The notes below the pieces were generated by a model. It saw only the letters and a list, made by a program, of their open reading frames with translations, was not told the DNA's origin and did no database searches. This document shows, piece after piece, positions 41,687 to 50,088 of a DNA stretch of 64,000 bases. Position numbers and translations under genes: made by a program. The stretch comes from SZUA-229 sp036567985 (GTDB lineage: Bacteria > Pseudomonadota > Gammaproteobacteria > SZUA-229). The stretch spans positions 11,361 through 75,360 of the forward strand of contig DATCTK010000074.1 of NCBI GenBank assembly GCA_036567985.1. The letters run 5' to 3'. Each line of letters starts with the position of its first letter. The first letter of the stretch is position 1.

Positions 41687-43318
41687 ATGGCAGAACAAGC
41701 AACCGCTCCCAGCACCATGATGATTCCCGTGCCCCGCCTGATTGGCAGCATACTGGGTGTTGTGGTTACGGTATTGATCAGTATTGGTATTTACAGCTGG
41801 GGCACCGCGCCCAGTTATGCGCCTTTGTATAATGGCCTGGAACCGAGTGATGCCTCGGAAGTGGTGACTGCACTGCAGGCGGCGGGTATTCCCCACGAAC
41901 TCAATGCCGCTTCCGGTTCGGTGATGGTGGAGTCCGGTCGTGTGCATGAAGCGCGGCTCAAGCTGGCCTCACAGGGCTTGCCCAAAGGCACCGCGCTGGG
42001 TGTGGAAATGTTGCAGGAAGAGCAGAGCTTCGGCACCTCGCAATTTGTGGAAAGTGCGCGTTATCACCATGCTATCGAAACTGAACTGGCGCGAACCATT
42101 GGCACTATGCGCAATGTGAAATCGGCTCGAGTGCACCTGGCAATTCCGAAAAATTCGGTGTTTGTGCGTCAGCGTGATAACCCCAGTGCCTCGGTGGCCT
42201 TGAACCTGTACGGTGGTCGCACCATTGAGCAGGGCCAGGTGAATGCGATTATCCATATGGTGGCTTCCAGTGTTGCCAATCTGGCGCCGGAAAAAGTGAC
42301 TGTGGTTGATCAGAGTGGTCGCCTGTTGTCCTCGGGAGATATGTCCAGCAATGTGGCGATGACTGCCAAGCAGTACGACTATTCACGTCAGGTTGAACAG
42401 GATTACCAGCAGCGAATCGAGCGACTGCTGGAACCGATTATCGGTGTGGGCAAGGTGCGTGCAACGGTGAATGCGGATATTGATTTCACCCAGCAGGAAA
42501 GCACAGAAGAACTGTATAATAATGCAGACCAGACGTTGCGCAGTGAGCAGACCACCGAGTCCAGCCGTTTTGCCCGCGAAACCGGCGGTGTACCCGGTGC
42601 ACTGGCGAATCAGCCGCCACAGGGTGGCCAGCTGGTGGAAGGTGCAGGTGAAGTCAACGCTGCTGAAGAAGAAGTCAATCCGCTTAATCGCAGCAGGAAC
42701 ACAGTGCGCAATTATGAAGTGGATAAAACCATTCGTCATTCAAGGCAGAGCAGTGGCTCGGTGGAACGCCTCACTGTGGCCGTGCTGGTGGATGATCGCG
42801 TTGTGGTTGAAGATGGTGAAAGTGTACGTACTCCGCTGAGTGCAGAAGAGATTGCACGCATCACCACCCTGGTTCAGCAAACCGTGGGTTATGATGAAGA
42901 ACGCGGCGACCAGGTGAATGTGATTAATGCTTCATTCACGCCGCTGGAGGAAATTGCCGATCTGCCCGAACCATCCTTGATGGATAATAAATACGTGCAG
43001 CTTGCCTTAAAATGGATCTGGCCATTCCTGCTGATTCTGGTGGTAATCTTCACCATTTTGAAGCCATCGATCAGCAGCCTGACCAATTACACACCACCCA
43101 GACAAGCACTACCCAGGCGGGAAGGTGACGAGGAAGGTGGCAATGAAGAAGGTAATACCGCTGCAGAAAATGTAGCCAGGCTGGCGCATCAGGGCGGGCC
43201 GATTCCGCTGCCCTCTGGGCATGATGCAAAAGTCGATTTTGCCCAGTCAATGGTGCAACAGGATGCGAAAAAAGTCGCCAATGTGGTAAAAGACTGGATC
43301 GGCAGTGAAGCGAGTTAA
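41687..43318 (+). CDS. fliF: Flagellar MS-ring protein FliF
   Basis: 543-residue inner-membrane ring protein. Membrane segments at about 17-37 (LIGSILGVVVTVLISIGIYS) and about 440-462 (WIWPFLLILVVIFTILKP) bracket the periplasmic region, which contains GLEPSDASEVVTALQAAGIP and ARVHLAIPKNSVFVR. The C-terminal cytoplasmic tail with DAKKVANVVKDWIG binds FliG. Normal length. Confidence 0.97.
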   Translation: MAEQATAPSTMMIPVPRLIGSILGVVVTVLISIGIYSWGTAPSYAPLYNGLEPSDASEVVTALQAAGIPHELNAASGSVMVESGRVHEARLKLASQGLPKGTALGVEMLQEEQSFGTSQFVESARYHHAIETELARTIGTMRNVKSARVHLAIPKNSVFVRQRDNPSASVALNLYGGRTIEQGQVNAIIHMVASSVANLAPEKVTVVDQSGRLLSSGDMSSNVAMTAKQYDYSRQVEQDYQQRIERLLEPIIGVGKVRATVNADIDFTQQESTEELYNNADQTLRSEQTTESSRFARETGGVPGALANQPPQGGQLVEGAGEVNAAEEEVNPLNRSRNTVRNYEVDKTIRHSRQSSGSVERLTVAVLVDDRVVVEDGESVRTPLSAEEIARITTLVQQTVGYDEERGDQVNVINASFTPLEEIADLPEPSLMDNKYVQLALKWIWPFLLILVVIFTILKPSISSLTNYTPPRQALPRREGDEEGGNEEGNTAAENVARLAHQGGPIPLPSGHDAKVDFAQSMVQQDAKKVANVVKDWIGSEAS

Positions 43319-43354
43319 GGCGGTTAAGTGTCCGCAAGTGTAGAGAATTAAAGT

Positions 43355-44368
43355 ATGGTTGATAACCCTCCAATGACATTGACGGGCGTACAGCGAGCAG
43401 CGGTTCTGCTGATGGTCATGGGCTCGGAAAATGCCGCGGCTGTGCTCAAGCACCTCAATCCCAAGGAAGTGCAAAGCCTGGGCGCGGCCATGGCCAGCCT
43501 GCAGAATGTAAATCGCACCACCATGGAGTCGGTGCTGGATGAGTTTGTCAATAAGGTGAATAACCAGACCTCGGTGGGTGTGGGTTCGGAAGATTATATC
43601 CGTGAAATGATGGTGAATGCGCTGGGTGAAGACAAGGCCAGCAATATGATCGACCGCATTTTGCTGGGCAGTGGCAATAAGGGGCTGGAATCACTGAAGT
43701 GGATGGACCCCCGTTCCGTAGCGGAGGTGATTCGTCTGGAACACCCACAGATTATTGCAATTGTACTTTCCTATCTGGATCCCGATCAGTCGGCGGAAGT
43801 ATTAAAGATGCTGCCGGAACGTACCCGCCCGGATATTCTAATGCGCGTTGCCTCGCTCGAAGGTATCCCGCCATCTGCACTGCAGGAGCTGGATAAAATC
43901 ATGGAGCAGCAGTTTTCCGGTACGCAGAATGTAACCCATAACAGCATGGGTGGTTTCAAAACCGCTGCCAATATTCTCAACTTTATGGATCCACATATTG
44001 AAAACGCAATTCTGGATACCATCGGTGAACTGGACAAGGACATGCAGGACAGTATCTCCGAGTTGATGTTTGTATTTGATAATCTGCAGGATGTGGATGA
44101 TCGTGGTATTCAGTCATTACTCAGAGAAATTTCAACCGATACTCTCACCCTGGCATTGAAGGGTGCAGACGAAAAGCTCAAGGAAAAGATTCTGAAAAAC
44201 ATGTCCAAGCGTGCATCGGAAATGCTGCGTGAAGATATGGAAGCGCGCGGACCAGTTCGCCTGAGCGAAGTGGAAGCCGCACAGAAAGAAATTCTTGCTA
44301 CAGCACGACGTCTGGCAGATGAAGGTGAACTGATGCTGGGTGGTGCCGGCAGTGAAGAGTACCTGTAA
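43355..44368 (+). CDS. fliG: Flagellar motor switch protein FliG
   Basis: 337 residues. N-terminal FliF-binding domain (AAVLLMVMGSENAAAVLKHL), middle domain with EHPQIIAIVLSYLDPDQSAE, and C-terminal torque domain with the charged motor helix (LKGADEKLKEKILKNMSKRA). Rotor part of the C-ring. Follows fliF by 36 bases. Confidence 0.97.
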   Translation: MVDNPPMTLTGVQRAAVLLMVMGSENAAAVLKHLNPKEVQSLGAAMASLQNVNRTTMESVLDEFVNKVNNQTSVGVGSEDYIREMMVNALGEDKASNMIDRILLGSGNKGLESLKWMDPRSVAEVIRLEHPQIIAIVLSYLDPDQSAEVLKMLPERTRPDILMRVASLEGIPPSALQELDKIMEQQFSGTQNVTHNSMGGFKTAANILNFMDPHIENAILDTIGELDKDMQDSISELMFVFDNLQDVDDRGIQSLLREISTDTLTLALKGADEKLKEKILKNMSKRASEMLREDMEARGPVRLSEVEAAQKEILATARRLADEGELMLGGAGSEEYL

Positions 44369-44431
44369 GGTGACTGGTTTATTTATCCACCCCGTGAAAC
44401 ACGTATTGTCAGACAGGCAGTAAACCGTATT

Positions 44432-45076
44432 ATGAAAAAACCCTACACCGTTTCAGACGACCAGGTAAGGCATTATATTGCACCGGAGTTGCAGGGAAAA
44501 ATCGTTGGCCTGCGTGATGAAGCTGTGCGCCCACAAACCGTGGAAGAAATTGAAGCGCTGCAAAAACTGGCCTATGAAGAAGCGCAACGGGCTGGCCATG
44601 CGGAAGGCGTAAAACAGGGTTTACAGGATGTAAAACAGAAGGCAAATAAACTGCAGGCGCTGATTAACTTTCTGCAGAAACCGCTGAATGACATGGATGA
44701 AGAAGTCGAACAGCAGCTCACCGAGCTGGCAATGATACTGGCAAAACATTTACTTAAAAAGGAAAGCAGTGTCGATCATCAGCATATCCAGAACCTGCTG
44801 CATGAGTCACTGCAATATCTGCCACTTAAATCACGGGATATCCGGGTGCGCCTGAATCCCGCCGATATCGAATTACTGAAACTGGGCGAACTAAACCTCG
44901 ATGAACAGGACTGGAAATGCGTAGCGGATGCAACGGTACGCGCCGGTGGCTGTATTATTGAGTCGGATCAGTCGGTGGTGGATGCCACTGTGGAAAACCG
45001 TATTACACAACTGATGGAACAACTGGGTTTGCATTCAGCCAGCACAGGGGAAACGGATGATGACAGCGCAGAGTGA
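44432..45076 (+). CDS. fliH: Flagellar assembly protein FliH
   Basis: 214 residues. Regulator of the FliI ATPase and docking subunit for the export gate. The central helix EEAQRAGHAEGVKQGLQDVK with AxxxG spacing is the FliH glycine-rich repeat, and the C-terminal domain has LAKHLLKKESSVDH and IRVRLNPADIELL. Its end overlaps the fliI start by 20 bases. Confidence 0.92.
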   Translation: MKKPYTVSDDQVRHYIAPELQGKIVGLRDEAVRPQTVEEIEALQKLAYEEAQRAGHAEGVKQGLQDVKQKANKLQALINFLQKPLNDMDEEVEQQLTELAMILAKHLLKKESSVDHQHIQNLLHESLQYLPLKSRDIRVRLNPADIELLKLGELNLDEQDWKCVADATVRAGGCIIESDQSVVDATVENRITQLMEQLGLHSASTGETDDDSAE

Positions 45077-46454
45077 ACACGCGCGTCGCTGGTTGCAGGG
45101 GCTGAATAAAAAGCAGCAGCTGATCCGCATGCCCGAACCCATTGTTGAAGGTCGCCTGACCCGTATGGTGGGGCTGACCCTGGAAGCGGTCGGTTGTGAA
45201 GCAGCAGTGGGCACCAGTTGCGATATAGTCGCGCCGGGCAATCACCGTATTGAAGCGGAAGTGGTGGGTTTTTCCGGCGACAAAACCTATTTAATGGCGA
45301 TGGGTGAAAGCCGTGGCCTGGTGCCCAATGCCAGGGTGATTCCGGCGGGGCATTCCAGCAGTGTGCGCATCAGTGAGGGTTTTCTGGGGCGGGTTATCGA
45401 CGGCCGTGGTCGCCCCCTGGATGGTAAAGGCCCGTTACAGCTTGATCATGAACACGCCGCCGATATGCCACTGGCGGGCCGCGCGATTAATCCCTTGTTA
45501 CGTGACCCCATAAACCAGCCGCTGGATGTGGGTGTGCGCACCATTAACTCGTTGCTTACTGTTGGTCGCGGCCAGCGCATGGGCCTGTTTGCCGGCACCG
45601 GTGTAGGTAAAAGTATTCTGCTCGGCATGATGACCAAATACACCGAAGCCGACGTGGTGGTGGTGGGGCTGATTGGTGAACGGGGACGTGAGGTCAAGGA
45701 ATTCGTACAGGATATCCTCGGAGCAGAAGGTTTACGTCGTGCCTGCGTGGTGGCGGCACCGGCGGACGCCTCGCCACTGGTGCGTATTCACGGCGCCATG
45801 CTGGCCACCAGCGTGGCGGAGTATTTTCGTGATCAGGGTAAAAAAGTATTATTGCTGATGGATTCACTGTCGCGCTTTGCCCAGGCACAACGGGAGATCG
45901 GTCTGTCAATTTCCGAACCCCCGGCCACCCGTGGTTATCCACCCTCGGTGTTTGCACGTATTCCGCAGCTGGTGGAACGGGCCGGTAATGGTTCCACAGG
46001 GCAGGGTTCGATTACTGCTTTCTATACCGTACTGGCAGAAGGCGATGACCAGAACGACCCCATTGCCGATGCGGCTCGGGGCATACTCGACGGGCATATA
46101 CTGCTCTCGCGCCAGCTGGCCGACATGGGCCATTATCCGGCGATTGACCTGGAGTCATCGGTCAGCCGGGTAATGCCGATGGTCGTGCCGGCAGAGCAGA
46201 TCAAGGCCAGCCAGCAGATTAAACAGCTATACTCGTTGTATGAACAGAACCGTGATCTGATCAATGTCGGTGCCTATCAGCAGGGCAGTAACCCGGCGAT
46301 TGACCGCGCGATAAAAATGCAGCCACAGATTCAGAGCTTTATGCAGCAGGGCATGCACGAATCAGTCAATATGGCGAACAGTCGCCAGCAGATGGATCAG
46401 CTACTGGCAGAGATTAATCGCAGCCAGCAGGCGCAAAAGGATGCTGCCAAATAA
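45057..46454 (+). CDS. fliI: Flagellum-specific ATPase FliI
   Basis: 465 residues, export ATPase related to F1-beta. Walker A GLFAGTGVGKSILLGMM, GLIGERGREVKEFV, Walker B VLLLMDSLSRFAQAQREIGL and PPSVFARIPQLVERAGNG are all typical. ATG 45057 or the following ATG 45060; AGGGGA lies upstream. Confidence 0.97.
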   Translation: MMTAQSEHARRWLQGLNKKQQLIRMPEPIVEGRLTRMVGLTLEAVGCEAAVGTSCDIVAPGNHRIEAEVVGFSGDKTYLMAMGESRGLVPNARVIPAGHSSSVRISEGFLGRVIDGRGRPLDGKGPLQLDHEHAADMPLAGRAINPLLRDPINQPLDVGVRTINSLLTVGRGQRMGLFAGTGVGKSILLGMMTKYTEADVVVVGLIGERGREVKEFVQDILGAEGLRRACVVAAPADASPLVRIHGAMLATSVAEYFRDQGKKVLLLMDSLSRFAQAQREIGLSISEPPATRGYPPSVFARIPQLVERAGNGSTGQGSITAFYTVLAEGDDQNDPIADAARGILDGHILLSRQLADMGHYPAIDLESSVSRVMPMVVPAEQIKASQQIKQLYSLYEQNRDLINVGAYQQGSNPAIDRAIKMQPQIQSFMQQGMHESVNMANSRQQMDQLLAEINRSQQAQKDAAK

Positions 46455-46500
46455 ACAGCCAGCACGGTTGATCAGCGTCATTCGATAAGCAGGTAAACAG

Positions 46501-46947
46501 ATGCGCTCCAAACGAATGCAACCCATTGCCCGACACGCCGAGCAGGTACAGCAACAGGCAGTGCAGGTTTACGTGTCCGCACAACAGGCCGTGGTTGATG
46601 CGCAGCTGCAGCTGGAACAATTGCTGGAATACCGCATCGAGTACAGCAGTCGTCGTACCAGCAATGGCATGAGTATTCAGCAGCTACGGGATTACCAGCA
46701 TTTTCTCAGCAAACTGAATCTGAGTATTGAGCAGGCGCATAAACAGATTGAATTCAAAAAACAGAACTGTGAAAAACAGCGCCAGGCCTGGCTGAAAACC
46801 CGCGCCAGAACAAAGGCACTGGACAGTGTGATTGAAAAATACCAGCAACAGGAACGCATCATCGCTGCACGTATCGAGCAGAAAGAACAGGACGAATACG
46901 CAAGTCGTATCAGTGCGCGGCAACAGCAGGCGAAAAACGAGAGTTGA
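46501..46947 (+). CDS. fliJ: Flagellar export chaperone FliJ
   Basis: 148-residue, fully helical, Gln/Lys-rich coiled coil from end to end, as in FliJ. No further motif is expected. It follows fliI by 46 bases and is the last gene of the group, with repeats starting 37 bases later. Confidence 0.88.
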   Translation: MRSKRMQPIARHAEQVQQQAVQVYVSAQQAVVDAQLQLEQLLEYRIEYSSRRTSNGMSIQQLRDYQHFLSKLNLSIEQAHKQIEFKKQNCEKQRQAWLKTRARTKALDSVIEKYQQQERIIAARIEQKEQDEYASRISARQQQAKNES

Positions 46948-46983
46948 TTCATTTAAAAACAAACGCGAAAGCACGCAAGTACT

Positions 46984-47013
46984 GTAGGGTGGATCAAGCG
47001 AAGCGGATCCACC
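46984..47013 (+). repeat. GTAGGGTGGATC palindromic repeat, copy 5
   Basis: GTAGGGTGGATC, centre AAGCGAAGC, then GGATCCACC. Of the five copies, this one and the 24117 copy are nearly exact inverses of each other. Confidence 0.75.
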
Positions 47014-47108
47014 ATGTCGTGTTACATTGTTTGATTTAAAAGCATTTTGTGACAATTAGCTTGGGTGTTTTGTCACGATTTATCTGCACGATAAACTGAA
47101 CTGTAGTG

Positions 47109-47160
47109 TTTCGCCAGAGAGGCGAAATAGCACAGGTCAGAACGTCGTGAAGTTAAGAAT
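47109..47160. repeat. Fragment related to the end of the 355-base repeat
   Basis: TCGCCAGAGAGGCGAAA, then GGTCAGAACGTCGTGAAGTT, matches 38230-38275 (TCGCCAGAGAGGCGAAA, GGTTCAGGACTTAGTGAAGTT). The segment contains the hairpin TCGCC-AGAGA-GGCGA. Confidence 0.65.
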
Positions 47161-47186
47161 AGATAAAAATTAAAGTTGATTGGCTG

Positions 47187-47326
47187 GTACCCATGCGCTC
47201 CGTGGAAACGAACAAATATGACGGGTTCCCATGCACCTGCGTGGGAACCCGTTGCTATTCTATACGGGGTGTTTTCATTAACAGCTCTCTACGAATGCAT
47301 TCCCACGCGGGAGCGTGGGAACGAGA
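47187..47326. repeat. BIME-like pair of TTCCCAYGC hairpins, copy at 47.2 kb
   Basis: CGGGTTCCCATGC-ACCT-GCGTGGGAACCCG (about 47221-47250) and TTCCCACGC-GGGA-GCGTGGGAA (about 47299-47322) in opposite orientation, with a spacer like that at 37.4 kb. Confidence 0.7.
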
Positions 47327-47346
47327 AACAAACTCAGACAGTCACT

Positions 47347-47760
47347 TCACAGCTTGATATAGGCATACCCATCCTGCTGCAATTCCACCAGCTTGGCGAC
47401 CCCGCCATTTTCCAGAAAGGTAGTGCCTTCCAGCAGCTGCACCCGGGTCAGGTTGCGGTTGCTCATGGCGTAGGAACAGATCATGACTTCGGCTTTTTCC
47501 GTGAGCAGTTCGTCGAGCTGCTCACGGGATTCAGCCAGGGTACTAAAACGGCTTACCGCTGGGCCATTAATCACCACCACAATGTCCGCTTTGGGTCCGA
47601 GCTTTTCCCGCAGGTTCTTCACATTGTTAACCAGCATGGTCATTTTCTGCGGGGTATTAAGGTGTAGCACCACCTTACTCTGGCTGGCGGCTGCCGACAG
47701 CGGGGTAAATAGCAAAGTACACAGCAGTACAGTCAGGCCGGTTCTGATGAATCGTTTCAT
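47347..47760 (-). CDS. Exported DsrE-like protein
   Basis: 137 residues with a signal peptide (TVLLCTLLFTPLSAAAS). The mature part KVVLHLNTPQKMTMLVNNVK, then ADIVVVINGPAVSRF and VMICSYAMSNRNLT, fits the DsrE/DsrF superfamily of small sulfur-relay-like proteins; one Cys lies in the MICSY segment. Periplasmic by prediction, so a cytoplasmic sulfur relay role is unlikely. It stands alone, opposite to the flagellar genes, between fliJ and flgI. Function unknown. Confidence 0.75.
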   Translation of the reverse strand: MKRFIRTGLTVLLCTLLFTPLSAAASQSKVVLHLNTPQKMTMLVNNVKNLREKLGPKADIVVVINGPAVSRFSTLAESREQLDELLTEKAEVMICSYAMSNRNLTRVQLLEGTTFLENGGVAKLVELQQDGYAYIKL

Positions 47761-47874
47761 TTCTGTTCCTCAATCGGCAAGCTTTTTTCATATGACTGTT
47801 TTGAGTGTAGCCAGTTTTATGCTGACTGTGGGAAAAAAGCATATTTAATGTCCGTTTATGTCCGACTGGTAACT

Positions 47875-47890
47875 TGGCCTGTGAATTGCA
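47875..47890 (+). promoter_or_regulatory. Sigma-54 promoter of flgI
   Basis: TTGGCCTGTGAATTGCAA (47874-47891): -24 TGGC and -12 TTGC with seven bases between. The identical 18 bases precede fliK (56455-56472). The flgI ATG is about 38 bases downstream. Confidence 0.75.
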
Positions 47891-47928
47891 ATGTATCTGC
47901 CAGAGTGTTTTTTTACTGGAGACTGTCA

Positions 47929-49038
47929 ATGCTTTGGCTACGCCTTGTATCTGTGTTTGTGTTGTTGCTGACTGGCTATAACACCGCCTATGCCGAACGC
48001 ATTAAGGATATTGCGAGCGTTTCGGGTGTGCGTGATAACCATCTGGTGGGTTATGGCCTGGTGGTGGGGCTGGATGGCAGTGGTGACCAGACCACGCAAA
48101 CCCAGTTCACCATCCAGAGTTTCAAGAACATGCTGCAGCAATACGGCATAGTTTTGCCGGAAGGGGTGACCCCACAGCTGAAAAATGTTGCCGCTGTGGC
48201 CATTCATGCCGATCTGCCGCCGTTTAGCAAGGTGGGGCAGAAGATTGATATTACGGTTTCCTCCCTGGGTAATGCGAAGAGCCTGCGCGGCGGCAGCCTG
48301 TTAATGACGCCGCTAAAAGGCGCGGATAACCAGATTTATGCGGTGGCCCAGGGCAATCTGATTGTCGGTGGTTTCGGCGTGTCCGGCAGTGACGGCTCAA
48401 AGGTGACTGTGAATGTGCCCAGTGTCGGCCGTATTCCCAATGGTGCCACCATTGAGCGTGAAGTGCCCAATGCCTTTGCCAATATGGATCAGGTGGTGCT
48501 TAACCTGAATCGTAGCGATTTCACCACCGCGCACCGCGTGGTGGAAGCGATTAATAATGTGCTTGGCCCGGACAGTGCCCATGCACTGGATTCTGTGTCG
48601 ATTCGTGTGCTGACCCCGCCCACCACCTCGCAGAAGGTCGAATTTGTGTCATTTCTGGAAAACCTGGAAGTGGCACCGGATAACGCACCGGCACGCATCG
48701 TGGTCAACTCACGCACCGGCACCATTGTGATTACCGCCGATGTGCGGGTGAAACGCGCTGCGGTGGCCCACGGTAACCTGGTGGTGAGTGTGACCTCCGA
48801 CCCGATTGTCAGTCAGCCTGAAGGTGCCTTTACCCAGGGTACCACGGCGGTGGTGGATCGTAGCCAGATTGATATCGAAGAGGAAGATGCACGTATGTTC
48901 CTGTTACAAACCGGGGTTAGCCTGCGCGAGCTGGTTGACGCGGTGAACCAGGTGGGGGCCGCGCCGGGTGACCTGGTGGCCATGCTGGAAGCGCTGAAAC
49001 AGTCCGGTGCCTTAACCGCCGAGCTGATAGTGATCTAG
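47929..49038 (+). CDS. flgI: Flagellar P-ring protein FlgI
   Basis: 369 residues with a signal peptide (MLWLRLVSVFVLLLTGYNTA, cut near AYA-ERI). ERIKDIASVSGVRDNHLVGY and GLVVGLDGSGDQT are diagnostic. I set the start at ATG 47929, seven bases after GGAG and downstream of the sigma-54 site; a longer frame from 47848 would span the promoter. It forms the P ring in the peptidoglycan layer. Normally the ninth gene of flgB-L; here flgBCDEFGH are not adjacent. Confidence 0.96.
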   Translation: MLWLRLVSVFVLLLTGYNTAYAERIKDIASVSGVRDNHLVGYGLVVGLDGSGDQTTQTQFTIQSFKNMLQQYGIVLPEGVTPQLKNVAAVAIHADLPPFSKVGQKIDITVSSLGNAKSLRGGSLLMTPLKGADNQIYAVAQGNLIVGGFGVSGSDGSKVTVNVPSVGRIPNGATIEREVPNAFANMDQVVLNLNRSDFTTAHRVVEAINNVLGPDSAHALDSVSIRVLTPPTTSQKVEFVSFLENLEVAPDNAPARIVVNSRTGTIVITADVRVKRAAVAHGNLVVSVTSDPIVSQPEGAFTQGTTAVVDRSQIDIEEEDARMFLLQTGVSLRELVDAVNQVGAAPGDLVAMLEALKQSGALTAELIVI

Positions 49039-49039
49039 C

Positions 49040-50023
49040 ATGCAGACCGATCCCGCCATCTATACCGATTTTGCCTCGCTTACCCGGCTGAAAAAGGGTG
49101 CGCGGGAGCAGAGCCCGGAGGCGATACGCCAGGTCGCAAAACAGTTTGAATCGCTGTTTGTGCAGATGATGCTGAAAAGCATGCGCGACACGGTGCCGGA
49201 AAACGAGATGTTTGGCAGCAATGCCGAGCGCACCTACCGCGATATGTACGACAAACAGCTGAGCATGAATATCTCCGAGGGCAGGGGCATCGGCCTGGCA
49301 CGGGTAATCGAGCGTCAGCTGGGGGGTGAGCCAGAGCCGTTGCAAGCCCCGGCAATGGCCCAGGCTATGGAAAATTATCGCGCCCGCGCCAGGCCGGCGC
49401 AGGCAACAGATTCCGGCATTGAGCTGGGCAGGTTGCCCGCCGACAGCCAGTTCACCGGTCGGGTCAATCCATTTGCCGCGGCGAGCAACGCCTCGGGCGA
49501 TAGTCGCAATTCTGTCGACCAGCGTGCACAACAGTTTATTAAGGATGTCTGGCCCTATGCCGAGCGTGCTGCCAGTGCGCTGGGGGTGGATACCGAAGTG
49601 TTGCTGGCACAGTCCGCACTGGAAACCGGCTGGGGCCGGCATGTGCCAGTTAAAGCGGACGGCAGCAGCAGTCATAACCTGTTCGGCATCAAGGCCGATC
49701 AACGCTGGCAGGGTGAACGTGTGGAAATTGTGACACGGGAATTCCGCCACGGGGCAATGCAGCAGGAAAAGGCGGAATTCCGCGCCTATGACTCGCTGCC
49801 CGAGGCGCTGAATGATTACGTGGAGTTTATTCGCGGCAACCCCCGTTACCAGAAAGCGCTGGAGCATGGTTATGACGCCGAGGCCTACGCCCGCGAATTG
49901 CAGCAGGCGGGCTATGCCACCGACCCGGATTACGCGCGCAAGATTAACCGGGTGCGTAACAGCGAGCTGCTGCAGACGGGCGTATCTGAATTAAAGAATT
50001 TGTCTGAATCGCCGCTAACCTGA
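49040..50023 (+). CDS. flgJ: Flagellar rod assembly protein / muramidase FlgJ
   Basis: 327 residues with two domains: N-terminal rod-cap region (KQFESLFVQMMLKSMRDTVP) and C-terminal glucosaminidase (about 170-327) with QSALETGWGRHVPVK, SHNLFGIKAD and YVEFIRGNPRYQKAL. Cuts peptidoglycan to let the rod through. It starts two bases after flgI stops. Confidence 0.95.
   Translation: MQTDPAIYTDFASLTRLKKGAREQSPEAIRQVAKQFESLFVQMMLKSMRDTVPENEMFGSNAERTYRDMYDKQLSMNISEGRGIGLARVIERQLGGEPEPLQAPAMAQAMENYRARARPAQATDSGIELGRLPADSQFTGRVNPFAAASNASGDSRNSVDQRAQQFIKDVWPYAERAASALGVDTEVLLAQSALETGWGRHVPVKADGSSSHNLFGIKADQRWQGERVEIVTREFRHGAMQQEKAEFRAYDSLPEALNDYVEFIRGNPRYQKALEHGYDAEAYARELQQAGYATDPDYARKINRVRNSELLQTGVSELKNLSESPLT
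49992..50018 (+). promoter_or_regulatory. Sigma-28 (FliA) promoter of flgKL
   Basis: TAAAGAAT, 11 bases, GCCGCTAA, against the consensus TAAAGTTT-N11-GCCGATAA. It lies in the last codons of flgJ, 70 bases before the flgK ATG. flgKL are late genes in many species. Confidence 0.7.
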
Positions 50024-50088
50024 GGTATCGGGAAGGCGTTTATCAGGTCGTCCAGTACCTGACCAATAAACGTAGGATGTGAGGCACC

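Larger units (their letters stand above)
46948..47346. other. Repeat-bearing gap after fliJ
   Basis: About 400 bases without a gene. It holds one GTAGGGTGGATC repeat, a fragment of the inverted end of the 355-base repeat (47109-47160) and a BIME-like pair (47187-47326). It ends next to the stop of the opposing DsrE-like gene. Confidence 0.65.

Noticed and set aside
48917..49867. 316-codon open frame on the minus strand
   Set aside because: Antisense to flgI and flgJ in balanced-GC coding sequence; no motif, no ribosome site of note.
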